Of a DNA stretch of 64,000 nucleotides, positions 43,287 through 52,733 are shown in pieces. The DNA is taken from NCBI GenBank assembly GCA_963836005.1, contig CAWIHS010000006.1, positions 372,001 to 436,000 of the forward strand. The letters run 5' to 3'. Within the stretch, counting starts at the first letter, position 1. Each line of letters begins with the position of its first letter. Both the position numbers and the translations under genes were made by a program. This DNA comes from CAWIHS01 sp963836005. GTDB lineage: Bacteria; Pseudomonadota; Gammaproteobacteria; GRL18. Below the pieces are notes generated by a model, which saw only the letters and a list, made by a program, of their open reading frames with translations, searched no databases and was not told the DNA's origin.

Positions 43287-44888
43287 CTACTCGTCAGGGA
43301 ATTTCTTACCCTTAAGAATCAGATTTTTCATCTGTTTTTTCGATAAGGGAGTTCCATAAGGCGTATGACCGCGATCCGGACCCGTCTTCAGGAAGGTCCA
43401 TTGATCCCCTGCCGGATTCTTGGTTACAGGATCGGTGGTGTCGCCCAGCCAGTACACGAAGTCCATATCAAGCACGCCTTTTTCACCCGTTTCCGTGATC
43501 CAGTCATGGGGCAGAGGAATAATGCCCGAGGGGCCTTCCAACAGCTTTGTCTCCGGATTCCAGGTGGTGGTGGTCACTGTTCCCTTGGTTAGATACTGAG
43601 CGACGGCCGGGTTGCCCTCGTAGACTTTATTGTCCTTATCCCATACGACGTGGCAGTCACGGCACTTCAGTTCCTCACCCCGGGTGACTGAATGGGAGGC
43701 AAAGGGGGCAAATACGACGAAGGTCTTCGCTTTCTCGGTTTTACAAAACCCGTCTTCACAGACTGCACCCACAGTCAGCGACTGATAGTTGGCGGTACGG
43801 ACTTTAGTGACTTCAGGGGCCTGAATATCCTTGAAATTCATCAGAAACTTGAAACCATGGGCCGGGATCTGCTTGTAGAAACGCTTTCTATGCTCGAGCT
43901 CACTGTCGAAGTGGCAGCTATTACAGGTTGTGTTGGATTGTACATGACAGGAGGTACAGTCTACGTCCTCCATATGCTGGCTGTGGAAGGTTACACAACG
44001 CTCGTTAACCTTACCTTTGTCGCCGCTGCAGGCTCCGCCCCTGGGCTTCTTACCCGTGGCGATCTTTAGCTCACGTTCATGACAGCCCGACTGAGCGCAA
44101 CTGGTCTTTGGGTTATCCAGGTGAGAATCGAGCGCAAGCTTGTCCCCATGGACTTCTGCTTCCTGATGGCAGCCCATGCAGTTGAACTTTGCAACCTCAC
44201 CCGGGTTAGCTGCATCAATGCTGCGGTGGACGTCTGTCAGCAGTTTGTGTTCCGTGTTTTGCCGGCTGTGGCAACCGATACAGACCTTGTCCTGGCTCAT
44301 CCGGGTCGCGGGATCGTAGTCTTCCGGACAGGCTTTAATCACTACGCCTTCGGGATCCGGGTTCACGTCGCAGTAAAGGACGTCATAGGCGGGGACGCCA
44401 TAGTCTTCTGCTTTGAAGTTCCAGTGACAGTCGGTACAGCCGCCGGGCGAAAGCACATCATCGGTGTCGGTATCCTCTGATGCGACCGCCGGAGGGTAAT
44501 GGCAGTTCTTGCAGGGAAGATTGTCGTAATCTGCCACATCATGGTCATAGACCTCTCTCACCAGGTGCTCGAAACCGCCATTGTCTTCGTCGTTTTCGAT
44601 GACGCCGTTGCCGTCCAGATCCCATTCGGCATTGTAAAAACGCGCCTTGCCGATGCGGGTAGCGTGCAGACTGGTCTTGAAGCGGTCTTCAATCTCCTGA
44701 ATCCGTTTTGATGGCACATACTTGTTACTGTTGCCGTTGCCGTCCTTTGGCCCTTTACCCGCTCCCGGCCCTGATCCCTGTTGGGGAGGATCGATCGGGT
44801 CGTCTACTGATGCAACAGCGTGCACAGTGACTAAGCCCATGGCCAGCCAGAGGGACAAAGAAATAATCAGACTCTTAGTGTTTGTCAT
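43287..44888 (-). CDS. Exported multiheme (octaheme-class) cytochrome c
   Basis: 533 residues from the ATG at 44888, with AGGAG 10 bases upstream; the longer frame (564) lacks this site. Signal peptide (MTNTKSLIISLSLWLAMGLV...). Heme motifs in order: CKNCH, CTDCH, CIGCH, CMGCH, CAQSGCH (one residue longer), CTSCH, CNSCH, CRDCH, that is eight likely hemes. CVTFH in the middle is a degenerate site. An EF-hand-like DLDGNGVIENDED loop near the N-terminus may bind calcium. The protein is periplasmic or outer-surface; I cannot assign it to a named family. A perfect FNR-type box upstream points to expression without oxygen. Flanked by an EEP fragment and the intact EEP gene. Confidence 0.85.
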   Translation of the reverse strand: MTNTKSLIISLSLWLAMGLVTVHAVASVDDPIDPPQQGSGPGAGKGPKDGNGNSNKYVPSKRIQEIEDRFKTSLHATRIGKARFYNAEWDLDGNGVIENDEDNGGFEHLVREVYDHDVADYDNLPCKNCHYPPAVASEDTDTDDVLSPGGCTDCHWNFKAEDYGVPAYDVLYCDVNPDPEGVVIKACPEDYDPATRMSQDKVCIGCHSRQNTEHKLLTDVHRSIDAANPGEVAKFNCMGCHQEAEVHGDKLALDSHLDNPKTSCAQSGCHERELKIATGKKPRGGACSGDKGKVNERCVTFHSQHMEDVDCTSCHVQSNTTCNSCHFDSELEHRKRFYKQIPAHGFKFLMNFKDIQAPEVTKVRTANYQSLTVGAVCEDGFCKTEKAKTFVVFAPFASHSVTRGEELKCRDCHVVWDKDNKVYEGNPAVAQYLTKGTVTTTTWNPETKLLEGPSGIIPLPHDWITETGEKGVLDMDFVYWLGDTTDPVTKNPAGDQWTFLKTGPDRGHTPYGTPLSKKQMKNLILKGKKFPDE

Positions 44889-44995
44889 TATCTGTTTGCT
44901 CCTGTTGTTTTTTGATAGAAATAGAATCAACTTTGTATAAGTATTAGAAACCCTAAGGCCAAACACAATGTACATACACAAAATAGTGCATTGTA

Positions 44996-45009
44996 TTGAT
45001 TTATATCAA
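44996..45009. promoter_or_regulatory. Perfect FNR-type box
   Basis: TTGATTTATATCAA matches the FNR consensus TTGAT-N4-ATCAA at all ten fixed positions. It lies about 108 bases before the start codon of the multiheme cytochrome (reverse strand). Confidence 0.75.
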
Positions 45010-45034
45010 CACAAAAAGTAAGGGTATTGTTTTT

Positions 45035-45190
45035 GCAACTTCTCAATAAATCCGTGCAAAATCCCCTCCCTCTATCAGGGGGAGGGTTAGGGTGGGGGTT
45101 AAGTTCTTGATTAAACACATTACCCCCATCCTGGCCTTCCCCCTTAAAAGGGGAAGGAACTTGAACTGCACGGACTTATTGTGAAGTTAA
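45035..45190. mobile_element. Miniature element, family A, copy 3
   Basis: Ends GCAACTTCTCAATAAATCC and GGACTTATTGTGAAGTTAA; interior nearly identical to the copy at 25540. Flanks TTGTTTTT (45027-45034) and TTATTTTT (45191-45198) are an 8-bp duplication with one mismatch. A solo end of the other family (ATACGCTGAATAGTTG) follows at about 45278. Confidence 0.85.
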
Positions 45191-45366
45191 TTATTTTTAA
45201 GCTAAGTTCATCATTTACTCCTGCATCTGCACAGCTTCGATGGTTGTTATCAATAACTTTGCAGCTATAAAAAGAATACGCTGAATAGTTGTTTAGGGGT
45301 ATAATTAAAAACACATTAACAAACACCCTGACTTGCGTTTGGGTATGACAGCGAGATTGATAATCT

Positions 45367-46218
45367 GTGACTGATGACATCCCCAACAATAATACTCACC
45401 CTGATACCTTTAGCGTACTGACCTATAATATTCATAAAGGGTTTAGTGTTGCCAATCGGCGTTTTACCCTGTTAGCCATTCGCGAGGCACTGGAAGATAT
45501 TGATCCCGATGTGATTTTTCTACAGGAATTACAGGGAGTACACGATAAACGCAGTGAAAGAATAGACGACTGGCCGCTGAAACCTCAGGGGGAATTTCTG
45601 GCTGAAAATCACTGGCCGTTTTCTCTGTATGCCAAAAATGCCGTGTATAGAAAAGGTCACCATGGTAACGGTATTTTATCCAAGTCACCCATTGTCGACT
45701 GGGACAATGTCAATCTTTCACGTTCAAGCTCTGCCAGCCGAAGTTACCTGCACGCCAAGGTGCATCTGCCTTTTAACCTCAATGCAGCTGATCTGCAAGA
45801 ACCCGAAGCAAAAAAACACCGTCATGCAGCGCAGATTGAGCCGCCGCTGATCCATCTGGTGTGCGTTCATCTGGGGTTGTTTGAAGCAGAACGCGCTGAG
45901 CAGTTGTCCGTCGTGGCCGATCGTATCCATAGAACGATTCCGCAAGATGAACCTCTGATCATGGCGGGGGATTTTAATGACTGGCGTAAACGGGCCATCG
46001 AGCATATGAAAATTGATCTGAACCTTGAAGAAGCTTTTTTATCCCATGAAGGTCAGCATGCCAGAACATTCCCCTGCTGGAATCCCATGCTGCAGGTTGA
46101 CCGTATTTATTATCGCGGTCTGGAACTTTATGAGACGTTGAATTTCACCCACCGCAGCTGGAAAAAACTCTCCGATCACCTGCCCATTGGTGCGGTGTTT
46201 AAATGTCCCTCTGCCTGA
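45367..46218 (+). CDS. Endonuclease/exonuclease/phosphatase (EEP) family protein
   Basis: 283 residues, GTG start. EEP-fold motifs in order are LTYNIHKG (metal and catalytic Asn), DVIFLQELQG (metal-binding Glu), HHGNGILSK, CVHLGLFEAER (catalytic His), IMAGDFNDW (Asp/Asn pair) and the closing SDHLPIGAVF (Asp-His). All active-site residues are in place, so it should be a Mg2+-dependent phosphodiesterase or phosphatase; it resembles E. coli YbhP. YbhP-like genes often neighbour clsB-type phospholipase D genes; here clsC is 5 kb away. No signal peptide. The substrate is not known. Confidence 0.88.
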   Translation: MTDDIPNNNTHPDTFSVLTYNIHKGFSVANRRFTLLAIREALEDIDPDVIFLQELQGVHDKRSERIDDWPLKPQGEFLAENHWPFSLYAKNAVYRKGHHGNGILSKSPIVDWDNVNLSRSSSASRSYLHAKVHLPFNLNAADLQEPEAKKHRHAAQIEPPLIHLVCVHLGLFEAERAEQLSVVADRIHRTIPQDEPLIMAGDFNDWRKRAIEHMKIDLNLEEAFLSHEGQHARTFPCWNPMLQVDRIYYRGLELYETLNFTHRSWKKLSDHLPIGAVFKCPSA

Positions 46219-46763
46219 GTGGCTGATTGAAATTATGCCTCTTCACCTTATTGCATGCTCAATAGCGGTGCGGAAAGAGTGGCCATCGTATTGAGGCATC
46301 GCACCAGAGCGTGTAATACCTCATTTCGCTCATATTAGCATCAAATCCCGCAATGATACATCACAGGTTCTGGTGCTAATTGGTCACCGTTTAAGAACAG
46401 CTATTAAGATTTGTATAATGCGCTGCTCCTTCCCCCTGGCAGGGGGAAGATTGGGATTAGGGCAGCTATCAGTATTTTATTTCTTTTTAGCATTGCCGGT
46501 CACAGCGACCGGCAATCACAATAAATGTCCCTGTTGTCCAGGCTGCAGTCAATGTTATGCTGGACGTAATGTTATGCCAGGCGTTAAGTAGAGACAGCGC
46601 CTCTGCCTGTAACAGCTTTTTTCGGATTAAAATATGGAATAAATCACAATATTCATTTATACTGAAAAGCCCTAACATAGTTGTATTTGTCTGTCAATTT
46701 TTGAGACCGGACATTGTTATGCCGCGTTCAGCAGATTTTTTTAATCCTTTTGGAGTCAGCATC
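46219..46763. other. Intergenic region with one palindrome repeat and one strong hairpin
   Basis: A single CCTTCCCCCTGGCAGGGGGA repeat at about 46428-46448, and a perfect 10-bp stem ATTGCCGGTC/GACCGGCAAT at 46492-46516 with no T-run after it. No gene is called. GGAG at 46752 serves the next gene. Confidence 0.55.
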
Positions 46764-48029
46764 ATGAAACTTTTAAGGCAATTTTTCTTCTCGATTTTTA
46801 TTTTATGTACCCCCCACCTGGTTCATAGCGCCGATTTAATATTAGATGCAAGCGGCGAATTGTTAAAAGGTGAGTCTGCTCTATATATCGTGGATACAAC
46901 CGGTACTATGGAGCCGGTCAGGTTTGATCTGTTCCCCGTCGATGGTGATATGGGACTGTATATCTGGTCAAGCTATGACGATTTTTTAGCCGGCTCAGCT
47001 ACTACCCGTTCCCTCGCACCGATTCCCCTGTGTGTGTCAGACAATACGGGTAACCGGGTAGAAACCTGTACTTTTACCGGAGAAACTGCGCTGGGTAAAA
47101 ACATCGTATATGTCGAGGTTTATGCCAATACGGTGAGTGGCAGAGGCGGTTTCCGAATCGAGGGCAGCGTAGAATTCCCCTATACGGCGCAAGAAAACAG
47201 TGATTATAATCAGGGCTTGCTGGATGGTATTGCTGAAGCCAATGTTATGCTCTTTATCAAGCGCTTTTATGAACTGGGGCTTGAACGTGAGTATGACGAT
47301 AGCGGCCTGATCTACTGGGTGCGTCAACTGGTTTCTGAGGCAAAAAACGCCAGTAATGTCGCTAACGGCTTTTTCTTTTCCCAGGAATTTATAGACAAGC
47401 AGTATACGGATGTGCAATTTGTGCAGATTGCCTATCGTACTTTGTTAGATCGCGAAGCCGACGAAAATGGACTGGCGTATTGGGTAGGCAAATTACAAAC
47501 CGGTACGTCGCGTGAATCGGTGGTTAATGGTTTTATTTACTCGGATGAGTTTGCCGACCTTGCGCAATACTATGGGATCATCGCCTACGGCAGTGGAAAT
47601 TTTCAGCCCATACCCGACGGCACCACTTTCTATGGCCAGGGTTTTGACCAGGCTCAGCTGTTTACCGCCACCAATTCGGATGTGATGGAATTTGTCAAAG
47701 GCTTTTATGAACTGGTTCTTGACCAGCCTTTTGTGGCCGAAGGGATGGATTTCTGGATCGTTCAGCTGGTCACTCAGGCCGGCACTGCGGCGGATATAAC
47801 GGCGGAATTTTTCTTTTCTGACGAATTTATTAACCGCGGCACCAGTAATACGCAGTTTGTCCAGATTGCCTATCAGACCCTGTTGGGGCGTGAGGCAGAT
47901 ACTGATGGCTTGAATTACTGGGTGGAAAAACTTCGTAGCGGTGTGTCCCGTGCGCAGGTGTTGCAGAGTTTACTTAATTCTGCTGAATTCTCCGATATCG
48001 CTGACAGTTTGAACATCATCGCCATATAA
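46764..48029 (+). CDS. Exported protein with DUF4214 repeats
   Basis: 421 residues from the ATG at 46764 (TGGAG 9 bases upstream; the open frame extends further but the signal peptide starts here). Signal peptide ends near LVHSA. Residues ~20-140 form a beta-rich domain. Then come two paired DUF4214 modules: MLFIKRFYELGLEREYDDSG with VQIAYRTLLDREADENGLAY, and EFVKGFYELVLDQPFVAEG with VQIAYQTLLGREADTDGLNY. Each module ends in a 'SDEF/SAEF' helix. DUF4214 occurs in exported and surface proteins of many bacteria and is thought to serve in adhesion or assembly; its true role is not known. Monocistronic, followed by a repeat array. Confidence 0.85.
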   Translation: MKLLRQFFFSIFILCTPHLVHSADLILDASGELLKGESALYIVDTTGTMEPVRFDLFPVDGDMGLYIWSSYDDFLAGSATTRSLAPIPLCVSDNTGNRVETCTFTGETALGKNIVYVEVYANTVSGRGGFRIEGSVEFPYTAQENSDYNQGLLDGIAEANVMLFIKRFYELGLEREYDDSGLIYWVRQLVSEAKNASNVANGFFFSQEFIDKQYTDVQFVQIAYRTLLDREADENGLAYWVGKLQTGTSRESVVNGFIYSDEFADLAQYYGIIAYGSGNFQPIPDGTTFYGQGFDQAQLFTATNSDVMEFVKGFYELVLDQPFVAEGMDFWIVQLVTQAGTAADITAEFFFSDEFINRGTSNTQFVQIAYQTLLGREADTDGLNYWVEKLRSGVSRAQVLQSLLNSAEFSDIADSLNIIAI

Positions 48030-48089
48030 ACGGACGCTGCTCTTTCAGCCCCTTTGGGTGTGAAATTATCTATCTACACTCGCTGCACA

Positions 48090-50035
48090 TGACTCCCTCC
48101 TTCCCCCCCCTGGGGGGGAAGGAGGGTCTGTATTTTACGGACTCCTTCCCCCTCTGAGTGTGAAGGCTGGTCTGCATTTTACGGGCTCCTTCCCCCTCTG
48201 AGGGGGAAGGCTGGTTCTGGCGTATTTTACGGGCTCCTTCCCCCTCTGAGGGGGAAGGCTGGGATGGGGGTAGGGTTATAGCCGCTTATTTATTGAAGTT
48301 CTGGAGGTGAATTTTCATCTGCTGTGATCATTAAGTTTTGTTCCAGTTAACTATGCAGAACAGGTTGTCATTATGACCCCCATCCTGACCTTCCCCCTGA
48401 AAAGGGGAAGGAATAGAGCGCATACAGATTAGCGTCACTCGACGTAATTAGAGCGGCTGAAACTTTTTTCTATACAAGCAGGCACTGATGAAGAATCCAT
48501 AAAGGTGCTTCACATTACTGCGTACATGATTTCATTTAAGTACTGCCCCTCCCCACTCTGAGTGAGAAGGCTGGGTCTTTATTTTACGGGCTCCTTCCCC
48601 CTGAGCGGAAAGGTTGGTCTGCATTTTACGGACTCCTTCCCCCTCTGAGGGGGAAGGCTGGGATGGGGGTAGGGTTATAGCCGCTTATTTAGTGAGGCTC
48701 TGGCGATGAATTTTCATCTGCTGTGATCATTATGTTTTGCTCCTGTTGACTATATCAGGATGAGACATCATTCTGACCCCCATCCTGACCTTCCCCCTGA
48801 AAAGGGGAAGGAACGTACTGCGCAAAAATGACGTCTTATTCGACGTAATTAGAGTGGCTGAAACTTTTTTCTATACAGCAGGCTCTTATGAAGAATCCAT
48901 AAAGGTGCTTCACATTACTGCGTACATGATTTCATTTAAGTACTGCCCCTCCCCACTCTGAGTGAGAAGGCTGGTCTTTATTTTACGGGCTCCTTCCCCC
49001 TGAGCGGAAAGGTTGGTCTGCATTTTACGGACTCCTTCCCCCTTTGAGGGGGAAGGCTGGGATGGGGGTAGGGTTATAGCCGCTTATTTAGTGAGGCTCT
49101 GGCGATGAATTTTCATCTGCTGTGATCATTATGTTTTGCTCCTGTTGACTATATCAGGATGAGACATCATTCTGACCCCCATCCTGACCTTCCCCCTGAA
49201 AAGGGGAAGGAACGTACTGCGCAAAAATGACATCTTATTCGACGTAATTAGAGTGGCTGAAACTTTTTTCTATACAGCAGGCTCTTATGAAGAATCCATA
49301 AAGGTGCTTCACATTACTGCGTACATGATTTCATTTAAGTACTGCCCCTCCCCACTCTGAGTGAGAAGGCTGGTCTTTATTTTACGGGCTCCTTCCCCCT
49401 GAGCGGAAAGGTTGGTCTGCATTTTACGGACTCCTTCCCCCTCTGAGGGGGAAGGCTGGGATGGGGGTAGGGTTATAGCCGCTTATTTAGTGAGGCTCTG
49501 GCGATGAATTTTCATCTGCTGTGATCATTATGTTTTGCTCCTGTTGACTATATCAGGATGAGACATCATTATGACCCCCATCCTGGCCTTCCCCCTGAAA
49601 AGGGGAAGGAACGTACTGCGCAAAAATGACATCTTATTCGACGTAATTAGAGTGGCTGAAACCTTTTTCTATACAGCAGGCTCTTATGAAGAATCCATAA
49701 AGGTGCTTCACATTACTGCGTACATGATTTCATTTAAGTACTGCCCCTCCCCACTCTGAGTGAGAAGGCTGGTCTTTATTTTACGGGCTCCTTCCCCCTG
49801 AGCGGAAAGGTTGGTCTGTATTTTACGGACTCCTTCCCCCTTTGAGGGGGAAGGCTGGGATGGGGGTAGGGTTATAGCCGCTTATTTAGTGAGGCTCTGG
49901 CGATGAATTTTCATCTGCTGTGATCATTATGTTTTGCTCCTGTTGACTATATCAGGATGAGACATCATTCTGACCCCCATCCTGACCTTCCCCCTGACAG
50001 GGGGAGGGGAGCTTGCACGGATTTATTCAGAAGTT
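48090..50035. repeat. Tandem array B3, exact 399-bp period, reversed orientation
   Basis: The marker TTATAGCCGCTTATTTA recurs with GCC at 48281, 48680, 49079, 49478 and 49877: spacing exactly 399 four times. Units are almost identical, with a forward and a reversed palindrome around a ~110-bp spacer plus a ~250-bp spacer (TAAAGGTGCTTCACATTACT). The left edge has four shorter ~45-50-bp sub-repeats (GGCTCCTTCCCCCTCTGAG). The right edge ends in CTTGCACGGATTTATTCAG, half of a family A element. No gene is supported. Confidence 0.95.
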
Positions 50036-50104
50036 ACCACATATTATATTAATTTGATTATTTACAAGCTCTTACGGCCTGGATGTTATGAAATTTCGCC
50101 ATGC

Positions 50105-50785
50105 TCAAAGATGGTCTATTAACCAGCGGGTGGCCAGATTCGTCAATTCGCTGGCCGATTTTATATCAAGTTTGCATTTAATTCTTTGTCGGTGCGTCTC
50201 TACCGTATGCACACTAATATGCAGGCGTTCAGCTATCTGAGCCGTAGACAGGCCTTCACCTATCAGCATAAAGACTTCGAGTTCTCGATTCGACAATAAT
50301 TCGGATGGAGAATTAGTAACCTCATCTCGGTGTCCGACTACATGATGCAGTAATTCTCTGGTTGCTGCTTCGCTTAAATAAATCTGATTCTTCTCTACCT
50401 GCTTGATGGCATTGAGAAGATGCCCGGTCGTATGAGATTTATTGATGTATCCCAGGGCACCGGCACGCAGTGAGCGCTCGGCATATAGCGAATCAGGGTG
50501 CATGGACCATACCAGCATGCGCACTGAATCATCTTCAGCTTTAATGCGTTTGATTAAATCCAGCCCATTGGAACCATTTTTCAGGGAAATGTCTATAACC
50601 GCAATATCGGGATGTTGACTCTTCACTATTTGTAATGCCTCGGCGGCATCTGCCGCTTCACCGCAGATTTTCATATCGGCTCGCATGGAAATCCGGGCCG
50701 CCAGTCCTTCACGTACGGCCGGGTGATCATCAACCACCAGAATACGGCTGACATGTTTTTTGTCGATATTTGCGCTATGCACCAT
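50105..50785 (-). CDS. NarL/LuxR-type response regulator
   Basis: 226 residues from the ATG at 50785 (GGAG 9 bases upstream), overlapping the kinase gene by 11 bases. Receiver domain: acidic pair in VVDDHP, phospho-acceptor Asp in AVIDISLKNG, Thr/Ser in VWSMHP and Lys in GYINKS. C-terminal LuxR helix-turn-helix: LSNRELEVFMLIGEGLSTAQ and ISVHTVETHRQRIKCKL. It should be phosphorylated by the adjacent kinase and bind DNA as a dimer. Targets are unknown; the neighbouring cytochrome and exported-protein genes are plausible. Confidence 0.93.
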   Translation of the reverse strand: MVHSANIDKKHVSRILVVDDHPAVREGLAARISMRADMKICGEAADAAEALQIVKSQHPDIAVIDISLKNGSNGLDLIKRIKAEDDSVRMLVWSMHPDSLYAERSLRAGALGYINKSHTTGHLLNAIKQVEKNQIYLSEAATRELLHHVVGHRDEVTNSPSELLSNRELEVFMLIGEGLSTAQIAERLHISVHTVETHRQRIKCKLDIKSASELTNLATRWLIDHL

Positions 50786-52019
50786 TTTGTTTGTCTCCAT
50801 TAAAACTACAGATGACCGTGACGCCGCCCATCTTAGCGGGCTCAATCAGTAATTTACCGCCAAACAGCTTGCACCGGTATTGCATAATATGCAGGCCCAT
50901 CCCGGTTTTATTGATTTTTGACTGCGGAAAACCAGTGCCGTCATCGTGTATGCTCAAATCAAACTGGCTGCCGTTTTTACTCAGTGTGATACGGATATGT
51001 TGGGCATGGCCATGACGTATGGCATTATTAATCGCTTCCTGAGCAATATGATAGAGTTGTGTTGCAACCGTGTTGTTGCTAATACTGAGATTTTTAGCGC
51101 AGCTGAAGGTGCATGAAATATTGTATGCTGCACTTATTTTATGACTCAGTTCCTGCAGTGCCACGCACAGTCCTCTTGAATCTACCGCAACAGGTATGAG
51201 TCCTTTTGAAAGCACGCTAATTTTGGCCTGGGTGCGTTCCAGGGCGGAAATAATATCTGCGATAAGCGCCTGGCTGGTTTTGTCCTGCAAAGACACGATC
51301 TCCTGCAAAGCCTCAGTCTTCAGGCTTAGCCCGGTCATTTCCTGACTGATATCATCATGCAGGTTCTGACCGATGAGCCGCTGGGTTTGATCGGCAATGG
51401 TTAATAATTCCTGCTCCAGTGCTTTATGTTTAGACAGGTCACGAATGATCCCGGTGTAACATTGATGAGGGTCGACTTCGCTGATAGCAAGTTCTACCGG
51501 AAATATTCTGCCGCTTTTATGCCGGGCTTCGAGTTCCCGTGTGAATCCAATGACTGAAGATTGGTTAGTCTCATGGTAGCGGGCAATATACTGGTTATGA
51601 CGTTCCCGATAGGCAGCAGGCATGAGTATATTCACATTCCGGCCAATCGCCTCATCAGCACTATAGCCAAACATTTTCTCGGCAGCTAGATTGAAATGTT
51701 CAATCACGCCGGTGTCGTTGATGCTGATGATGGCATCAGCGGCGGTGTTAACGATGGAATGAATACGTTGTTCAGTCACCTTCAGCGTCTGCTCGGTTTG
51801 CGAACATTCCATGAGTTGTTTTTCCAGCTGCTGCTGGTAATTTTTCAGATGTTCATTACGCGACTCGAATTCTTTGCGTAATTCCAGAAGTTCATTTTCG
51901 AGTTGCCTGATTCGATCAGCGGCACCCATCTCATTAGCGGGCGTGCAGGGAACCGCACTGTCGATGCATTTTGATTCGGCTGGCTGGTCGTTATCTGAAT
52001 TGTTGTCGGAGCTGTTCAT
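50775..52019 (-). CDS. Soluble PAS sensor histidine kinase, NarX/FixL-like parts
   Basis: About 414 residues from the ATG at 52019 (an in-frame GTG at 52043 is possible). N-terminal coiled coil, a PAS domain (ADAIISINDTGVIEHFNLAA to YTGIIRDLSKH), then a HisKA_3 helix with phospho-acceptor His (LHDDISQEMTGLSLK) and an HATPase domain (AQEAINNAIRHGHAQ, DDGTGFP, GMGLHIMQYR). There is no membrane segment, so it senses inside the cell. The PAS sequence resembles FixL closely (RHNQYIARYHETN...FPVELAISE), but the residue matching FixL's heme-binding His is Ser. Heme sensing in the FixL manner is therefore doubtful. Partner regulator is the overlapping downstream gene. Confidence 0.9.
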   Translation of the reverse strand: MNSSDNNSDNDQPAESKCIDSAVPCTPANEMGAADRIRQLENELLELRKEFESRNEHLKNYQQQLEKQLMECSQTEQTLKVTEQRIHSIVNTAADAIISINDTGVIEHFNLAAEKMFGYSADEAIGRNVNILMPAAYRERHNQYIARYHETNQSSVIGFTRELEARHKSGRIFPVELAISEVDPHQCYTGIIRDLSKHKALEQELLTIADQTQRLIGQNLHDDISQEMTGLSLKTEALQEIVSLQDKTSQALIADIISALERTQAKISVLSKGLIPVAVDSRGLCVALQELSHKISAAYNISCTFSCAKNLSISNNTVATQLYHIAQEAINNAIRHGHAQHIRITLSKNGSQFDLSIHDDGTGFPQSKINKTGMGLHIMQYRCKLFGGKLLIEPAKMGGVTVICSFNGDKQNGA

Positions 52020-52139
52020 GGGTTTACCTGCAGCGAGAACCACTGTCCTAGTCTACACCCGGATACAGAAAAATGGTAGTTTAGTTAGGCCATGATTCTG
52101 CATGGACGCAGAAAAACGTTTCCTCATATGATTACCTCC

Positions 52140-52512
52140 TTCCCCTCTGCAGGGGAGGGTGATCGTCACTGTCCCTGAAACCGGTCAGACTGCTCCTTCC
52201 TCCTTTGAGTGTGAAGGCTGGTCTGCATTTTACGGGCTCCTTCCCTCTCTGGGTGTGAAGGCTGGTCTACATTTTACGGGCTCCTTCCCCCTCTGAGTGT
52301 GAAGGCTGGTCTACATTTTACGGGCTCCTTCCCCCTCTGAGGGGGAAGGCTGGGATGGGGGTAGGGTTATAGCCGCTTATTTACTGAAGTTCTGGCGGTG
52401 AATTTTCATCTGCTGTGATCATTAAGTTTTGTTCCAGTTAACTATGCAGAACAGGTTGTCATTCTGACCCCCATCCTGACCTTCCCCCTGAAAGGGAGGA
52501 AGGAATAGAACA
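52140..52512. repeat. Palindrome repeat array B4, reversed, with ~55-bp sub-repeats
   Basis: Three to four sub-repeats (GGCTCCTTCCCCCTCTGAG with GTGAAGGCTGGTCTACATTT) followed by one long unit closing with CATCCTGACCTTCCCCCTGA. It lies between the kinase gene start and the cytochrome promoter region. No gene. Confidence 0.9.
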
Positions 52513-52560
52513 CACAAAAATGATAGTCGCTCGATTTTATGCTGGATCTGTTTTTACGCT

Positions 52561-52584
52561 AAAGTGTGAACTCCGTCACACTTT
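52561..52584. promoter_or_regulatory. CRP/FNR-superfamily palindrome (TGTGA-N6-TCACA)
   Basis: Perfect 9-bp arms AAAGTGTGA and TCACACTTT around ACTCCG. This matches the core of the E. coli CRP consensus exactly. It lies 150 bases before the octaheme cytochrome gene. Confidence 0.7.
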
Positions 52585-52623
52585 GTGGTGGATTCAACCA
52601 CAAAAATATCATGCTTTTATTGA

Positions 52624-52637
52624 TTGATTTTTATCCA
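52624..52637. promoter_or_regulatory. FNR-like box, one mismatch
   Basis: TTGATTTTTATCCA differs from TTGAT-N4-ATCAA at one position. Located about 97 bases before the octaheme cytochrome start and 40 bases downstream of the CRP-type palindrome. Confidence 0.5.
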
Positions 52638-52733
52638 TGCTCTGAGGGATGATAATAGACAATCCTTTTATGCTATGCGGTAAGTTTTTAACTTTTTAGC
52701 AATTCTCTAATATTTTTTACAGGGAATTTAGTC

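Noticed and set aside
46492..46516. Terminator after the EEP gene
   Set aside because: The 10-bp stem is perfect, but neither strand has a T-run after it and it lies 270 bases past the stop.
48090..50035. CRISPR array
   Set aside because: Repeats are ~400 bp with no short direct repeat/unique spacer alternation and no cas genes are present.
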